Positions 12,216 to 23,059 of a DNA stretch of 64,000 nucleotides are shown here, in pieces. The position numbers and the translations under genes were made by a program. Position 1 is the stretch's first letter. Each line of letters opens with the position of its first letter. Where the stretch lies: contig CAMXCT020000890.1 of NCBI GenBank assembly GCA_947184155.2, positions 162,438 through 226,437 on the forward strand. The letters run 5' to 3'. Under the pieces are notes generated by a model. The model made no database searches. It saw only the letters and a list, made by a program, of their open reading frames with translations, and had not been told where the DNA came from. The DNA is from Cladocopium goreaui. Lineage: Eukaryota > Sar > Dinophyceae > Suessiales > Symbiodiniaceae.

Positions 12216-12457
12216 GGGGAGGAGAAAACCTGGAGAATGGAAGAGTCCTGGGATGGTTGATTGAATGGGAAAACAAAAAAACGTCAAAAAAATCGGATTT
12301 CATGGAATTTAATTGAATTTAAATGAAAATTATATAAATGGAATTCAAATGGAATTTAAATGGAAATTCATGGTATATTCCCGAAATATTGCTGAGATGT
12401 ATACCCCCCGAACTATTGCTGGGTGAATTCCAGCAAGAAGTTATAGGATTTTATTAA

Positions 12458-12565
12458 TCCCTTCACCCTAATATTAAACACCCCATAAATGGTCCCAATT
12501 ATGTGGAAATTCCCTACTAAACCATGGTTTCGTTTAGGGGGTGTTCAATATTAGGGGGAAGGGAT
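12458..12565. repeat. palindromic element MITE-D (about 108 bp)
   Basis: CCCTTCACCCTAATATTAAA and the complementary TTCAATATTAGGGGGAAGGG form the ends. A related fragment is near 33800-33845. Confidence 0.7.
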
Positions 12566-13069
12566 TATATAACTAGTTGTGGCCTGTTGTGGAAAAACTA
12601 GGTTATTTAACTGAGCTATGTAAACAGAAAACAAATCCCTACCACTCAGTTTTGTATAACTAGGTTAACCCCTACACGAAACCTATACCAACACATACCT
12701 GCAAGGAGGTTTATATAACTAGGTTAATGATTGGATTTATGGCTATAGCTATCGGAGTTTGACAAATCAACTTAGAACCAACAACTGTCTTTATTAGCTA
12801 GGTTAACTATACTTGGATGTATGGTTGATATATCAATAAATAATCGAGTTTTTGTAAACCAACAAACATGACTGAAGGGCACTGCTCTATACAAATGGCT
12901 CAAGTCATGTGAGATTTAACCAGCATAGGTGGAGGCATAAAGCAAACTATATTGTTGAATGGGATTTTTTGTGGGATCCAAATTTTCAGTCTAGTTTTCT
13001 GAAAGAAGTTGTGAACTTAGCTACGAACTGGATAGACTTCGCATCCCTGGGCACTTCGTGGAGAACCCC

Positions 13070-13126
13070 CTGGAAAAACATCAGCGGCCTTGTTGTTGCT
13101 CACGTACCAGCGTCCATTGGGTCCAC
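13070..13126 (-). CDS. candidate gamma-type exon
   Basis: From the acceptor TTGAG|G at 13126 the frame reads GPNGRWYVSNNKAADVF. It enters with two bases that complete the codon left by the 13353-13442 exon, producing IYRRGPNGRW across the junction. The phase match makes the pair credible. The 3' border is not fixed. No family recognised. Confidence 0.5.
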
Positions 13127-13352
13127 CTCAAGCTGCGTTTTGGTTCCAGCCATGCTGGGCCCAAAACGCCCCATGCCCAAAAACAAAGTCTGAAAATTGG
13201 GTATTCCCAAACTTGATGGGTTTCTAAAACAGCCACATTTTCTAAAACAGCCACATTTTTTCCCACTTTTTGGGATCATATCGTTCTCACATGTTTAAAA
13301 CAGCCACGACCTGGGTTTCTGAAACCACATTTTTGGACGCGTGCCGCCAAGC

Positions 13353-13442
13353 GTCTATAGATCCACGCCTCCTGCCCAAAACCAATGCGCTTCCAGATGG
13401 GTAGACCCTTGGAGAGCTTCCCTTCCAGCAAGCGATAGAGAC
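13353..13442 (-). CDS. candidate beta-type exon
   Basis: A 90-base exon with an AG|G acceptor and a GC donor reads GLPIWKRIGFGQEAWIYR after LLEGKLSK. Its first two bases complete the codon opened by the alpha exon at 14127-14198 (giving KLGGLYRL). Three successive exons, 14.1 > 13.4 > 13.1 kb, therefore keep one frame. This is the best-supported module of the series. Confidence 0.55.
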
Positions 13443-14126
13443 CTCTCCGGATCCACAACAAGAAACACGTCCAATTCAAACATGAACGAAACCATGACGT
13501 TTAACTCGATTTTTCTGGTTGAAGTTATTTGTAATATGTCAACCCCGTATTCATGAACGGTGAATCAAATACCGGGAGTTCTCGGCTTCTCCCTGTGATC
13601 TTCCCCCCTTAGTGGTACCCTCTATTTACAGCACCCAAATGGGGGGGATCCCCAGCGAGCCATGGATGACACCGAGTACCAGAGCTTCACCCCGATCGGA
13701 TACCCTTCGGTGTCCTCAACATGGCAGGAAAATCCCCGTGGCCTATCCATGGAGGTTTAGTTGGGAAAATCAATGAAGCAAATGGATGTAAATGGGGGAT
13801 TTTCCAGCAAACCATGTGACTTGTTTTTTCGCGACTCGTCATGGCCCTAGATATTTCGGGGAAAAGCCCCGCATCTCATGGGCTGATCTCCATTCTCCTA
13901 GATGTTCTTTGGGAGGTATGCTAGACATATCAAGTTGTATCCCATGAATATCCCCATTTCTGGTGCATTCATTCCCATTCCATCCCCATGGAACCGTGGT
14001 GAACCGTGCTTCAATGGATTGGTCTGCGGGAAAATCTACAGGAAACCAGGATTTTTAACATGAAATGTATGGGAGTCCGGTTTCAAGTGTCCCTTAAACC
14101 CATCCAGTGACTGGTGCGCAACGCAC

Positions 14127-14198
14127 CTCCCAGCTTCTGCTGGCCGTTGGGTGAGGTCAAGTAAAGCTCCAGTGGCACATCGCGCGACGATGGCATCG
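14127..14198 (-). CDS. candidate alpha-type exon
   Basis: The minus-strand frame reads VPLELYLTSPNGQQKLG before a GT donor at 14125-14126. An in-frame ATG opens it, so it could be a first exon; alternatively the acceptor is ATGAG|C. It joins in phase to the beta exon at 13.4 kb. Confidence 0.5.
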
Positions 14199-15269
14199 CT
14201 CATCAATTTTTTGGGGGCTGCCAAATTCTATGGATCTGAAGTTTTATGTGCATATCTGAAATGACCATTTCTTAATCCCTGTATGTCAATCTGGATACTG
14301 CATAGGTGTATATGTATAGATATACATATGTATTACAATATGTATTACATATGTATTACATATGTATAATACATCTTGTGGTATGGAAAGAAAAGATTTG
14401 AGAAAGTGCACTCTGTTCCGAGTTGGCTATCGATGATGTTGCCGATCTGGGGGACAATCATGGGGCTCTGAAAGCCAAAATACTGCGACCAGGGTGGCAA
14501 ATCCCCATCTTTCTTGGTGCAAAACCAGGTTCACAGAAAAGATCATATATGCATGGGTCCGCTTCAAAATTCTAGATGAATCCCCCTTTGGGGACGACAG
14601 CACTACGTGCTAAATATATATATATATATGTGATAATTAGCATCTTAGAGTTGGTTCATGTTGGTTCCAATCCCTGCGCAATGTGTGAATCGGTATTCAA
14701 TGGAGATTAGCTGGGATGTTTTGCAGCATTGACCCAAATAGATCTATTCCAAACATTTAAAGTATGATATTCCCATAGCATTTACTTAGATATTCCAAAC
14801 ATCCAAAGTGGCTTAAATGATACTTGGAGCATTTACCCATCCACTTGTTCTGACTCTTAGCAAATCTCCCCTTAGATATTCCACGTTGCACAAAGAAAAA
14901 GCATATTAATTGCCAGATTTAATGTTGAAAAAAGGTAAGATCTTCCCATGACAATCATTTGATCATCAAAAATCACCTATTTCTCTCCAAAAAGTGGCTA
15001 TCGTTTACGGGGAATGCCCCCTTCAGAAATGGGCAAACAATCGTCATGAAATGGGCGAACAACCAAAAGAAAACCATTCTCCTTCAATAACGATTCCCAG
15101 AAGATATGATTATAGTCATCCCCAAATAGATGGAAAAGTAAATCCCAACAAAACTTTGACGAAACATCATGTTCCCAGAATGGTTTTCCCATTCAAATCT
15201 CCATATTTATAGTGGATGTCCAATTCATTATCCAATCATTCTCCTCACTGATTCCCATAAAAATATACT

Positions 15270-15381
15270 TACCCTCTGGTAATTTGTTACAGAGCTATTG
15301 AAAATGGCACATTTCGTGCGTTGATTTACCTATCAAAGATGGTGATTTTCCATAGCTATTTTGTATAGTTTACCAGGGGGC
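15270..15381. repeat. MITE-A copy 7
   Basis: Left TIR TACCCTCTGG is intact; the right TIR is altered to CCAGGGGGCA. The stem is partly decayed. Confidence 0.75.
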
Positions 15382-15500
15382 AAATCCACTGTGTCATCAT
15401 TAAAACCTCCATATTTATAGTGGATGTCCAATTCAAAACCATCATTTATCCTCACTGATTTCCATCAAATCTGCTATTTTCATCCATGATCCCAGAATGA

Positions 15501-15628
15501 CTGAAGTTGGTGGTTTCAACCTACCCCTCTGAAAAATGATGGACGAATCGTCAGTTGGGATGATGATTATATATTCCCAACTGTTTCTGGAAAGTCATCA
15601 TCCAGCCATGTTCCAGTCACCAACCAGA
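15501..15628. repeat. palindromic element MITE-F, copy 1
   Basis: The ends GTTGGTGGTT...CACCAACCAG are inverted repeats. A second copy at 18844-18943 has perfect CTGGTTGGTGGTTT/AAACCACCAACCAG ends. Confidence 0.55.
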
Positions 15629-15654
15629 TGATGATCTCAGGATAAAAACCGGGC

Positions 15655-15738
15655 CCCCTGGCCGTTTTCGCCGCCACCTGTGCCCAGGAAGGCTTCGGCA
15701 CATCTTCCGGCGCCTGGACGTCGGACGATCCCATGGAA
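15655..15738 (-). CDS. candidate exon, possibly beta-like or N-terminal
   Basis: A GC-rich open stretch on the minus strand reads APEDVPKPSWAQVAAK, then GPGFYPE. An in-frame ATG precedes it (MGSSDV). PSWAQ could correspond to the PLW-R core of the beta exons, but the match is weak. It is upstream of the 14.1-kb module in the same orientation. Confidence 0.3.
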
Positions 15739-16299
15739 ACCCCAGAGAAACATGGTGATTTCACGGGTTTTCCCCGTGAAAAATGGTGATTTCATGGATT
15801 GGAGCCACGAAAAATCATGGATTTTCCAAGCCAAAAATGTGGTGAAATTGATAGGTGTAACAAAAATGAATCGACATGTTGGATTTCATCTATCAAAACG
15901 TTGAAAAATCGGTAACCAAGGGGAAACTGGGAATTTAGCCATCCAGGCTTATCAATGATTCTGGGTTGAATCCAATCCACTACATTCCACCAGGGTTTAC
16001 GGACCAGGTGTTGTGCAAAACATGGGGAGGTCAAGGTATTGATCCATGTCGACTTTGAACATGACATGAGGACTGATCTATTCATCTATTCTATCCAGCA
16101 AGATCCAACAAGCTTGAGTTTTTTCAGCGACCCAACAAGGGTGACGCTTAAAAAAAATCGATGTCAAGTTCATGCCCAGATCCAGCCATCTTGCTGGTGC
16201 CTGCGCTGCATCGCCTCTGCCAGAAAAAATGGTGGTTGGAACCACAGAGTTTACCACCCCGGATATGGCTCCTATGAAATCTTTTTCGGGATCATCTTT

Positions 16300-18660
16300 A
16301 GCAAGAGACAGTTTTGAAATGTTTTGAACATGGAAGATGAAAATCAAAAATTTCTTCGCCCATCGCAAAGTCATCGAACTGGGCTAACTGGGCCTCTATT
16401 TTTCAGAGTCCATTTGCAATCATTGCAATGTACTGAGATTTGGGGTTGGGCGGGTTCACGATTTCGCTTTCAGAATGTTCTTCTGTGGGGCCTATCAAGT
16501 TGGGGGTATGAACTGTTACATTCACTCTCTGATGCTAGATTCCGACCTACATTTTCTATCTCAAACAATCATCTTGAAAATTAAAAAAGGTGGCAGTGCT
16601 CAAAATTCGCACTAAATACCTTTACAGATTGGAACGACCACCTGCATTTGCGCATGTTTGTGATCCATGACCTGCGTCTGAAGCACAAGCTTCCCAAGAA
16701 ATATTGGGCTCAGCTATCCAGCAGAAACTGGACAAGAATGTATCAACCATCAGAGAAGCCATTGGATTTGGTTGGTTTTTGATAGTTTTCCTGTCAAAAA
16801 ATCCATCGAGCCACCTGAAGTTTCGGCCACTTTCCGCTGCAACTGGAAAGGCTGCCGGTCCTGGTGACGCCGCGGAACCGCGGGCGGACTTTCACGGGTC
16901 AGATTATCCCATGGATTTCAACGAAAAGGGGTTTAGGGTCGGGTCCTGGAAATTTTGCATTCAAACCATTTCTGGAAATGTTATGTTCTGGCAAGAGGGG
17001 TGCATCTCGAAATACAGTACCCAAAAGCATCCGCTTTTTAACAGCACCAAAACATGTGGTCAGGGGTCAAAACCCGATACCCTCTAGTTCCCATCAAGAT
17101 AGCAAAAAACTACCAATGATTATGGATGTGTTTCCCAAAAATTATGTGATCCAATCGGTTTCAGCCCATCAAATTGGTCCGTTCCTCGTCATCCAGCTCA
17201 GTGCAAATCACAGCAAGAGTGCGCGCCTAGGTTGGTGGATTCAAACCATTCCAAGAAAATCACATCAACCAAGCAGTGAAGCAATGGTTAATATTAGTAA
17301 GGCAATGTCATAAACGACCCATATGTTCATGACTTGAGAGCAGGCGGAGGCGGACGAAAGGTAGTGTAGTGGGAGAGGAGTGGTGTCAAAATGTTGCGCC
17401 CCTAAGATGATACACCAAAAACTTGTTTGCGCAGTCTAAGATGATTTTATCCAGAGCATGACTGCATGATACGGTGTCTTGTGCAGCGTGAAATGATGCA
17501 CGAAAAGGGGTTTATTTAAAACCCCTTTTTTAAACCCCTTGCAGCAACTGTTATTGAAGCTGAAGCAAACCAATTATGCTGGACTACAGGGACATCTCCC
17601 TCATGGAAAGTGTGCCTCTAATGTGGGGGCCCGTGACCGCGTCACCCGTGGGAATTGAACCCATGACCATTTTCGGGGGGGGGGCCCCCCTTATAATTGA
17701 TATCCAATACATAACGGCGAGAATTCCATGAATTCCACGGGCTGGCCCCCCAATACCCCCTAAGCTTGTGCTGAAGCACGGAGAACTCAGGTAGCTGACG
17801 CTACCTTTCGTGATTTATACCACCAATAAAAATTCAAAATTTGGGGCTGGTTTAGCCAGCTTTACCAACATGATCCTGTTTAGGTAAGAAATGAACAAAG
17901 CGGGACTGGCTCTTTAGGCCCTTCAGGCCCTTCAGGTCCGGACTGGAACGCGCGTTTTCTCCGTCTTCAGCAAAGTCATTGTCGCCTGCACAGGGAAAAT
18001 TCCACCCGAACAGATTCCGACGGATGTGACGGATGTGACGAGTGGCATCGAGGCAACTGCAACTGGAACCTCTCAATTTGGCTGATCTGTCTGGCAATGG
18101 TCTGCCAACTGCACTCAGCACAAACTGCAAATATTTTTTCAGCAGACACACTGCCCAAGGTCTGCAAGTCCGTTGCTGTTGCAGCTATCTTCAGCCACAT
18201 CCCTTCACCGATTTCACAACCCAAATGGTACCAAAGGGTGAAACAACTAAGAGCTGGCTGTCCGTTTCCCAACAGGCTGGTTCCAAAAACGAATCAAACG
18301 CCCCTCGCATGTTGTAGCTGAAGGGGCTCATGAAACACAAGGTGCAAGCGTAGTTCGTAGTTTGACAACTGAAGTTTGAATATCCCAGTATTCTGCGGAA
18401 TCTGTTTACATACTTGAATCCTTTGCCGTCGCATTTTTCACGCCCCACCTCCATTTCTTTTATCGAAATCCCGGTTGCAACTCCCATCTGCAGCGTGGTA
18501 TCTTGGTGACAAAATCCACCTGTTTGATGCCTAGAATGGCTTGGAATATCGGTTGGGAAAGTCGATTCACTGCATTTCTAGTTCCAAGCGGTTCCCATTT
18601 CAAAACAGGAAATGGATAGGGAATCTGGATACCCATACTTCCTCAGTTCCCTCCTAAACA
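16300..18660. other. no assignable gene
   Basis: Several frames of 70-150 codons exist on both strands, but none shows a recognisable family. A GC-richer patch at 16830-16900 and an open minus-strand stretch at 17860-18150 could hold exons of an unknown gene. A Pol III B-box-like string lies at 17651-17661 (minus). Confidence 0.4.
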
Positions 18661-18666
18661 CTGGAT

Positions 18667-18804
18667 ACTTGGAGGATAATCCCACTTAGTGACTGGTTAA
18701 TAACATGTTTCTTCCAGGTCCTCGATTCCTAGGGTTATTCCATAAGTGGATTATCACCCCAACCAGTCATAACCAGTCACCAAAAGTGGGATGATCCTCC
18801 AGGT
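18667..18804. repeat. palindromic element MITE-E (about 138 bp)
   Basis: Left arm TTGGAGGATAATCCCACTTA pairs with right arm AAGTGGGATGATCCTCCAGG, with ACTGGTT/AACCAGT inside. A fragment recurs near 59260-59285. Confidence 0.7.
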
Positions 18805-18843
18805 AAATTCCCAGTTCTTCATTTTTTGTTCATCCATTATTGT

Positions 18844-18943
18844 TCTGGTTGGTGGTTTTAACCATCTTGAAAAATATTAGTCAATGGGAAGGATTATCCC
18901 ATATATTATGGAAAATAAAACATGTTCCAAACCACCAACCAGA
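18844..18943. repeat. palindromic element MITE-F, copy 2
   Basis: CTGGTTGGTGGTTTTAACC and AAACCACCAACCAG are the ends. It lies 40 bp from MITE-E and is followed by TTAACCA-rich degenerate repeats up to 19085. Confidence 0.7.
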
Positions 18944-19086
18944 TTATTGTTGGTTGTTATCCCATCGTTAATCATTAACCACTATTAACCAATGTTGACC
19001 ATTAGAAACGATTATTAACCATGGTTCACCACCATTGACCAGTATTAACCATTATTGCCCCTTATTAATCATTATTAACCATGAAT

Positions 19087-19201
19087 TACCATCTGGTTAT
19101 TTAACATAGCCATGGAAAATCACATTTTTTAATAGGTAAACATAGGTAAACCATCTATAAATGGGCCATTTTCCATGGCTATGTTAAATAACCAGAGGGT
19201 A
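19087..19201. repeat. palindromic MITE-A copy 8 (long-loop variant)
   Basis: Left end TACCATCTGG has one mismatch; right end CCAGAGGGTA is intact. It shares the AGGTAAACC centre with copies 3 and 16. Confidence 0.85.
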
Positions 19202-19367
19202 TTGCCTATGTTTTTCACCAAAAAAACCATTGGATACCAGCCTGGAGGTACTCACACCCCAGGCGACGAGAACGCCACCAGCTCACCCCGCGAGTTTTGA
19301 CGACACCTGCCTGGACCTTGATGAATGCGTCCAAAAATTGGCCAAAAAGCAATTAAATAAATTCATA

Positions 19368-19452
19368 TGTATATATATATATATTATAGATAGATAGATA
19401 GAGATAGAGATAGAGATAGATATAGATATAGATATATATATATATACATGTA
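19368..19452. repeat. AT/ATAG microsatellite
   Basis: (TA)n followed by (ATAG)n, (AGAGAT)n and (TA)n runs. No gene. Confidence 0.95.
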
Positions 19453-19964
19453 TATATTTGGTTTATGTGTGTTTTTATTTATGATTTGTATGGTTTATAT
19501 ATCTGGTTGTTTTAAAATGGTTTTTAAAAAAAATAGCCATATCACTCATGATACTCATGAGGAAGATGAGTGGGTGAATTTTGGGTTAATATCACCGGTT
19601 GTTGAGCCGACTGTCTTGTTGATATCATGGAAAGCCATGGAATATGCAACCAAGCATATGGGCGTAGCAAATTTATGACTACTAAATCCATGGGAACTCT
19701 ATGTTCTAAACCATGAAGATTTAGGGAATTCAAAATTAAACCCCAAGTTGGTTCCAAGTCAAAATTAAAAAGATAGCTCCCACTTTTTGGGGCTGCCTAG
19801 TCAATCAATGCCTCATAGACGACTCGGGGCTGACCATGCTGGGCAAACGTATACATGTGGTAAAACTCTTATGTTCAATCAACTGGTGAAGTTCAGTGTG
19901 GCTTATTGTTGGCTTTACAAGATTGACCATAGTGAATGGCAAGAAGCATGGCTATCAAAGGTGT

Positions 19965-20365
19965 CGCCAGCCTCACAGGCTGGGGCAAAAATTAACGCAG
20001 CCATAGCGACCGCGCATCCGCCCGACCCGAGGCCAACCTCGAACGCCGTCACACGAGGGGCTGCCAGCCACCCCGGGACAGCGAACGTGAGGCCGGGCGC
20101 TTTGGTGGCTTTCAGGACAGGGCTGCCAAAAAGAGTGGAGCCAAAGACCAGATCCCTAGGATGGAGGTTGGAATAGATATCCCTATATCTTGGGGGTGGG
20201 CTTGTGCTCCACTCATTTTTGGACCCTGGAGTGCCAGGGAGCCACAGGAAACCCGGCACTCTGTTGGGGCAGGGTTTAGGGTTAAACCGGAAGAAGGTGT
20301 GACCTCCCCGGACGCGGCCGTAGCCACCTTTGAGCCAGGCAGCGGTCGTGATCGTGGCTTGATTT
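19965..20365. other. GC-rich block without assigned function
   Basis: Base composition jumps to about 60% G+C between AT-rich flanks. Long frames are open on both strands (about 130-167 codons), as expected for few A/T-rich stop codons. Neither strand gives a family I recognise. It could be an unidentified exon, a transposon remnant or transferred DNA. Confidence 0.35.
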
Positions 20366-20429
20366 GTGGGGGGATGACCGATGGCTCTAAGCCCAAAGGG
20401 TCCGTGGCCCATGAACAAATCTATGGCTG

Positions 20430-22490
20430 ATTGATCTCTCTATGCCTGGAAAGTGAAATGCAGATTTTGTTGATCGCCCACAGAAGGGGATGTCAGAACA
20501 ATGGAAAAAAAGATAGCTAATTTCACCATTGGGAGCTGTATGATCTTTGAAACCACGTCCCTTCTTATTGGGTTCACCACTTTGGGTTTGGGTCCCAAAT
20601 CACCCCAAAGCATCCCAAAACAAAATTTGTTGATGGACATCCAACACCAACCACTCCGGGCCCTAAGCGCCTTCTTCTCTTCACCTTCTTCTTTGTCCAC
20701 TATCCTCCGGGCACAAAAATCTTCAGGGCACCAGCTTCAGCTGCAAGGAATGTTAAGAGGATAATCGAACCATATGGCTTTGACGATACCATAGGCGATA
20801 CTAGAGATTAGAATTTTTGGGGCAAAATGATCATCAATCAGCTTTGGGGGTACCCTATTTTCACACACACAAAAAAACAGCTTCCAAATCATGAAACCTT
20901 CAAGCTCCATTCATAGTGTAGGTACCCTTCTCAGAACCAGAAAGTGCTGAATGGATGGAGTAAACCCCCGTTCAGAATCCCCCTGATCTGTGCTTGGATC
21001 TTCCAGGGGTACAAAAGCTCAGCCTCCATGATTTTAGATTACCCTCTGGTAAACCAACATAACTATGGAAAATCACCATTTTTAATGGAAAAACTCACTA
21101 TAAATGGTCATTTTCAATAGCTATGTTAGTGGCTTAATGTTTGCGTGCTGGCTGTATGCACACAAAATCCCACTCTGTGAATCGATGGATTCATCGCTCT
21201 CAAATGGGTATGGATGTGGGTCAAGTTTAAGACCAATTGGGCCACAACAACAGTTGGTCACTTTGAAGTAGTTACTATTCTTTTTCTGGACCTTTTTGAC
21301 CCACACCCAAATGATATGTGAGGATCACAAAGAAGCGAGGAAACTTTGACTGAGCCAACCGGCTCAAGAGCTGGCTGGTTCATAGGTATTCCATGGTCTT
21401 CCCAGTTGGATCAGCTCATCATCAGTACATTTGGGGAGTATAATCCTGTCATAATGGACAAATGTCTAAGGCACTGCGAAAACATGTTCAGTCACCAGAA
21501 TAATACCTACCCAGGCTGCTCGGCACCCATCCCAACCATATCTTCCTAAATCTTTAGCTCTCGTTGACCAGTTTGTGGTGGTTAAGTTATAATTATCTAT
21601 ACTAACCCCCGAAAAGATCAAATAGTAACCCTTGTCAAATAGTGATTCGCATCATTTTTTTCTATCTATCCAGGTGACATGTCTATAATCATTAAAACTG
21701 ACTTCGAACAGGGTCCGACATTGGGATCCCTGGAAACCAGAACGTGCACAGGGCCCAAACCACCCTATAATCTATAATATATCTATATATGGTATATTAC
21801 GTAGTTCACAAGGAGCTGTAGTCCACCAACGACATGTCGGCACCGATGTCGGCACCCAACCTCCCAAGACCAAAGTAGTCAGAGACCATGTGAACCTGAA
21901 ATTTCAGCTTGGCGCTGATCAAAACCCCACCTGAAAATGGCTTAACTATGGTTTGTGGTAGATAAAACTATAGTTATATAATGGTTTATAAACCACCATC
22001 CTGTACCCGAACACCAATGTTTTCAGCTGGTAAAATGGATGTGAATCCCCCCGTTAGTATAGAGATCATGCGTTCCAATCCATCATCAAATGATATTCGT
22101 TTGGAAACCATGGGCTAAAACCACTATTTCATGTTATTTCATGATATTTCCGCAAAAAATTATGTGTTGGTAACGGTTTTTTGCCGGCCGTCAAGGTTGG
22201 TACCCAATTTTTCAGACCTGCTCATTTTTCGGGCGGCACTTACACTCGATTTGGGCAAGACTTCGTCTTGAGTAGGATGACGTATGAAATTTGGTGATAT
22301 ACATAAATTGCTGAAAATTCATCGAGGGACCTCGTAGAATTCAATCTGGCAATCACAAATCCAAGGGAAATCATCTATAAATGGGCGAAGGTCCATAGGC
22401 TAGATGACCAAAGCCCAAGCTAGTCCGAAGTTTGAAAGTAATTGCATGATTAATTAGCATCAATTTGAGGGAAACTCCAAAAAGTGATCA
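20430..22490. other. no assignable gene
   Basis: AT-rich sequence holding the truncated MITE-A copy at 21040, a piece of MITE-C near 21990 and a piece of MITE-B near 22020. Short frames of 60-90 codons show nothing recognisable. Confidence 0.4.
21040..21128. repeat. MITE-A copy 9, right end missing
   Basis: TACCCTCTGG and both inner arms up to ATAGCTATGTTAG are present. The terminal CCAGAGGGTA is lost. It closely resembles the intact copy at 56837. Confidence 0.8.
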
Positions 22491-22599
22491 TTTACACTTC
22501 GAAACGGCTCCGCCTCGTTTAAATAGACCCTAGATATCCGCCGACCCCTGCCGACAGCAGGGGGAGCGCGTCAGAGGAGGAATTACCAGCAGCAAGGGC

Positions 22600-22930
22600 C
22601 AAGAAGTCATTACAAGCAGCAAGGGCAAGAAGCAAGAAAACATGAAAGAAGAAGCAAGAAGCAAGAAGCAATTACAGGCAACAAGCGGCAAGAAGCAAGA
22701 AACAAGAAGCCAGGAAGCAACAAGCGGCTGGAAGACAGGTCAGAGAAGTCATTACAAACAGCAAGGGCAAGAAGCAAAAAAACAAGAAAGAAGAAGCAAG
22801 AAGCAAGAAGCAATTACAGGCAACAAGCGGCAAGAAGCAAGAAACAAGAAGCCAGGAAGCAACAAGCGGCTGGAAGACAGGTCAGAGAAGCAAGAAACAA
22901 GAAGCCAGGAAGCAACAAGCGGCTGGAAGA
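22600..22930. repeat. AAGAAGC-rich tandem tract
   Basis: A block of about 135 bp built from AAGAAGCAAG and AAGCGGCTGGAAGACAGG motifs is repeated about two and a half times. It leads into three 62-bp repeats starting near 22922, 22984 and 23046. It is Lys/Arg/Gln-rich in one frame, which I regard as non-coding. Confidence 0.8.
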
Positions 22931-23059
22931 CAGGTCAGAGAGCTAGTTTTCTTGTCGATTCAGAAAGCAACGTTAGGCAGGCGGCTGGAAGACAGGTCAG
23001 AGAGCTAGTTTTCTTGTCGATTCAGAAAGCAACGTTAGGCAGGCGGCTGGAAGACAGCT

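Noticed and set aside
12880-12905. Possible dinoflagellate spliced-leader relic (ATGGCTCAAG)
   Set aside because: Only about nine bases match the end of the leader; the preceding bases do not.
17640-17700. A complete tRNA gene
   Set aside because: Only a T-arm-like hairpin is present; no acceptor stem, D arm or anticodon arm could be formed.
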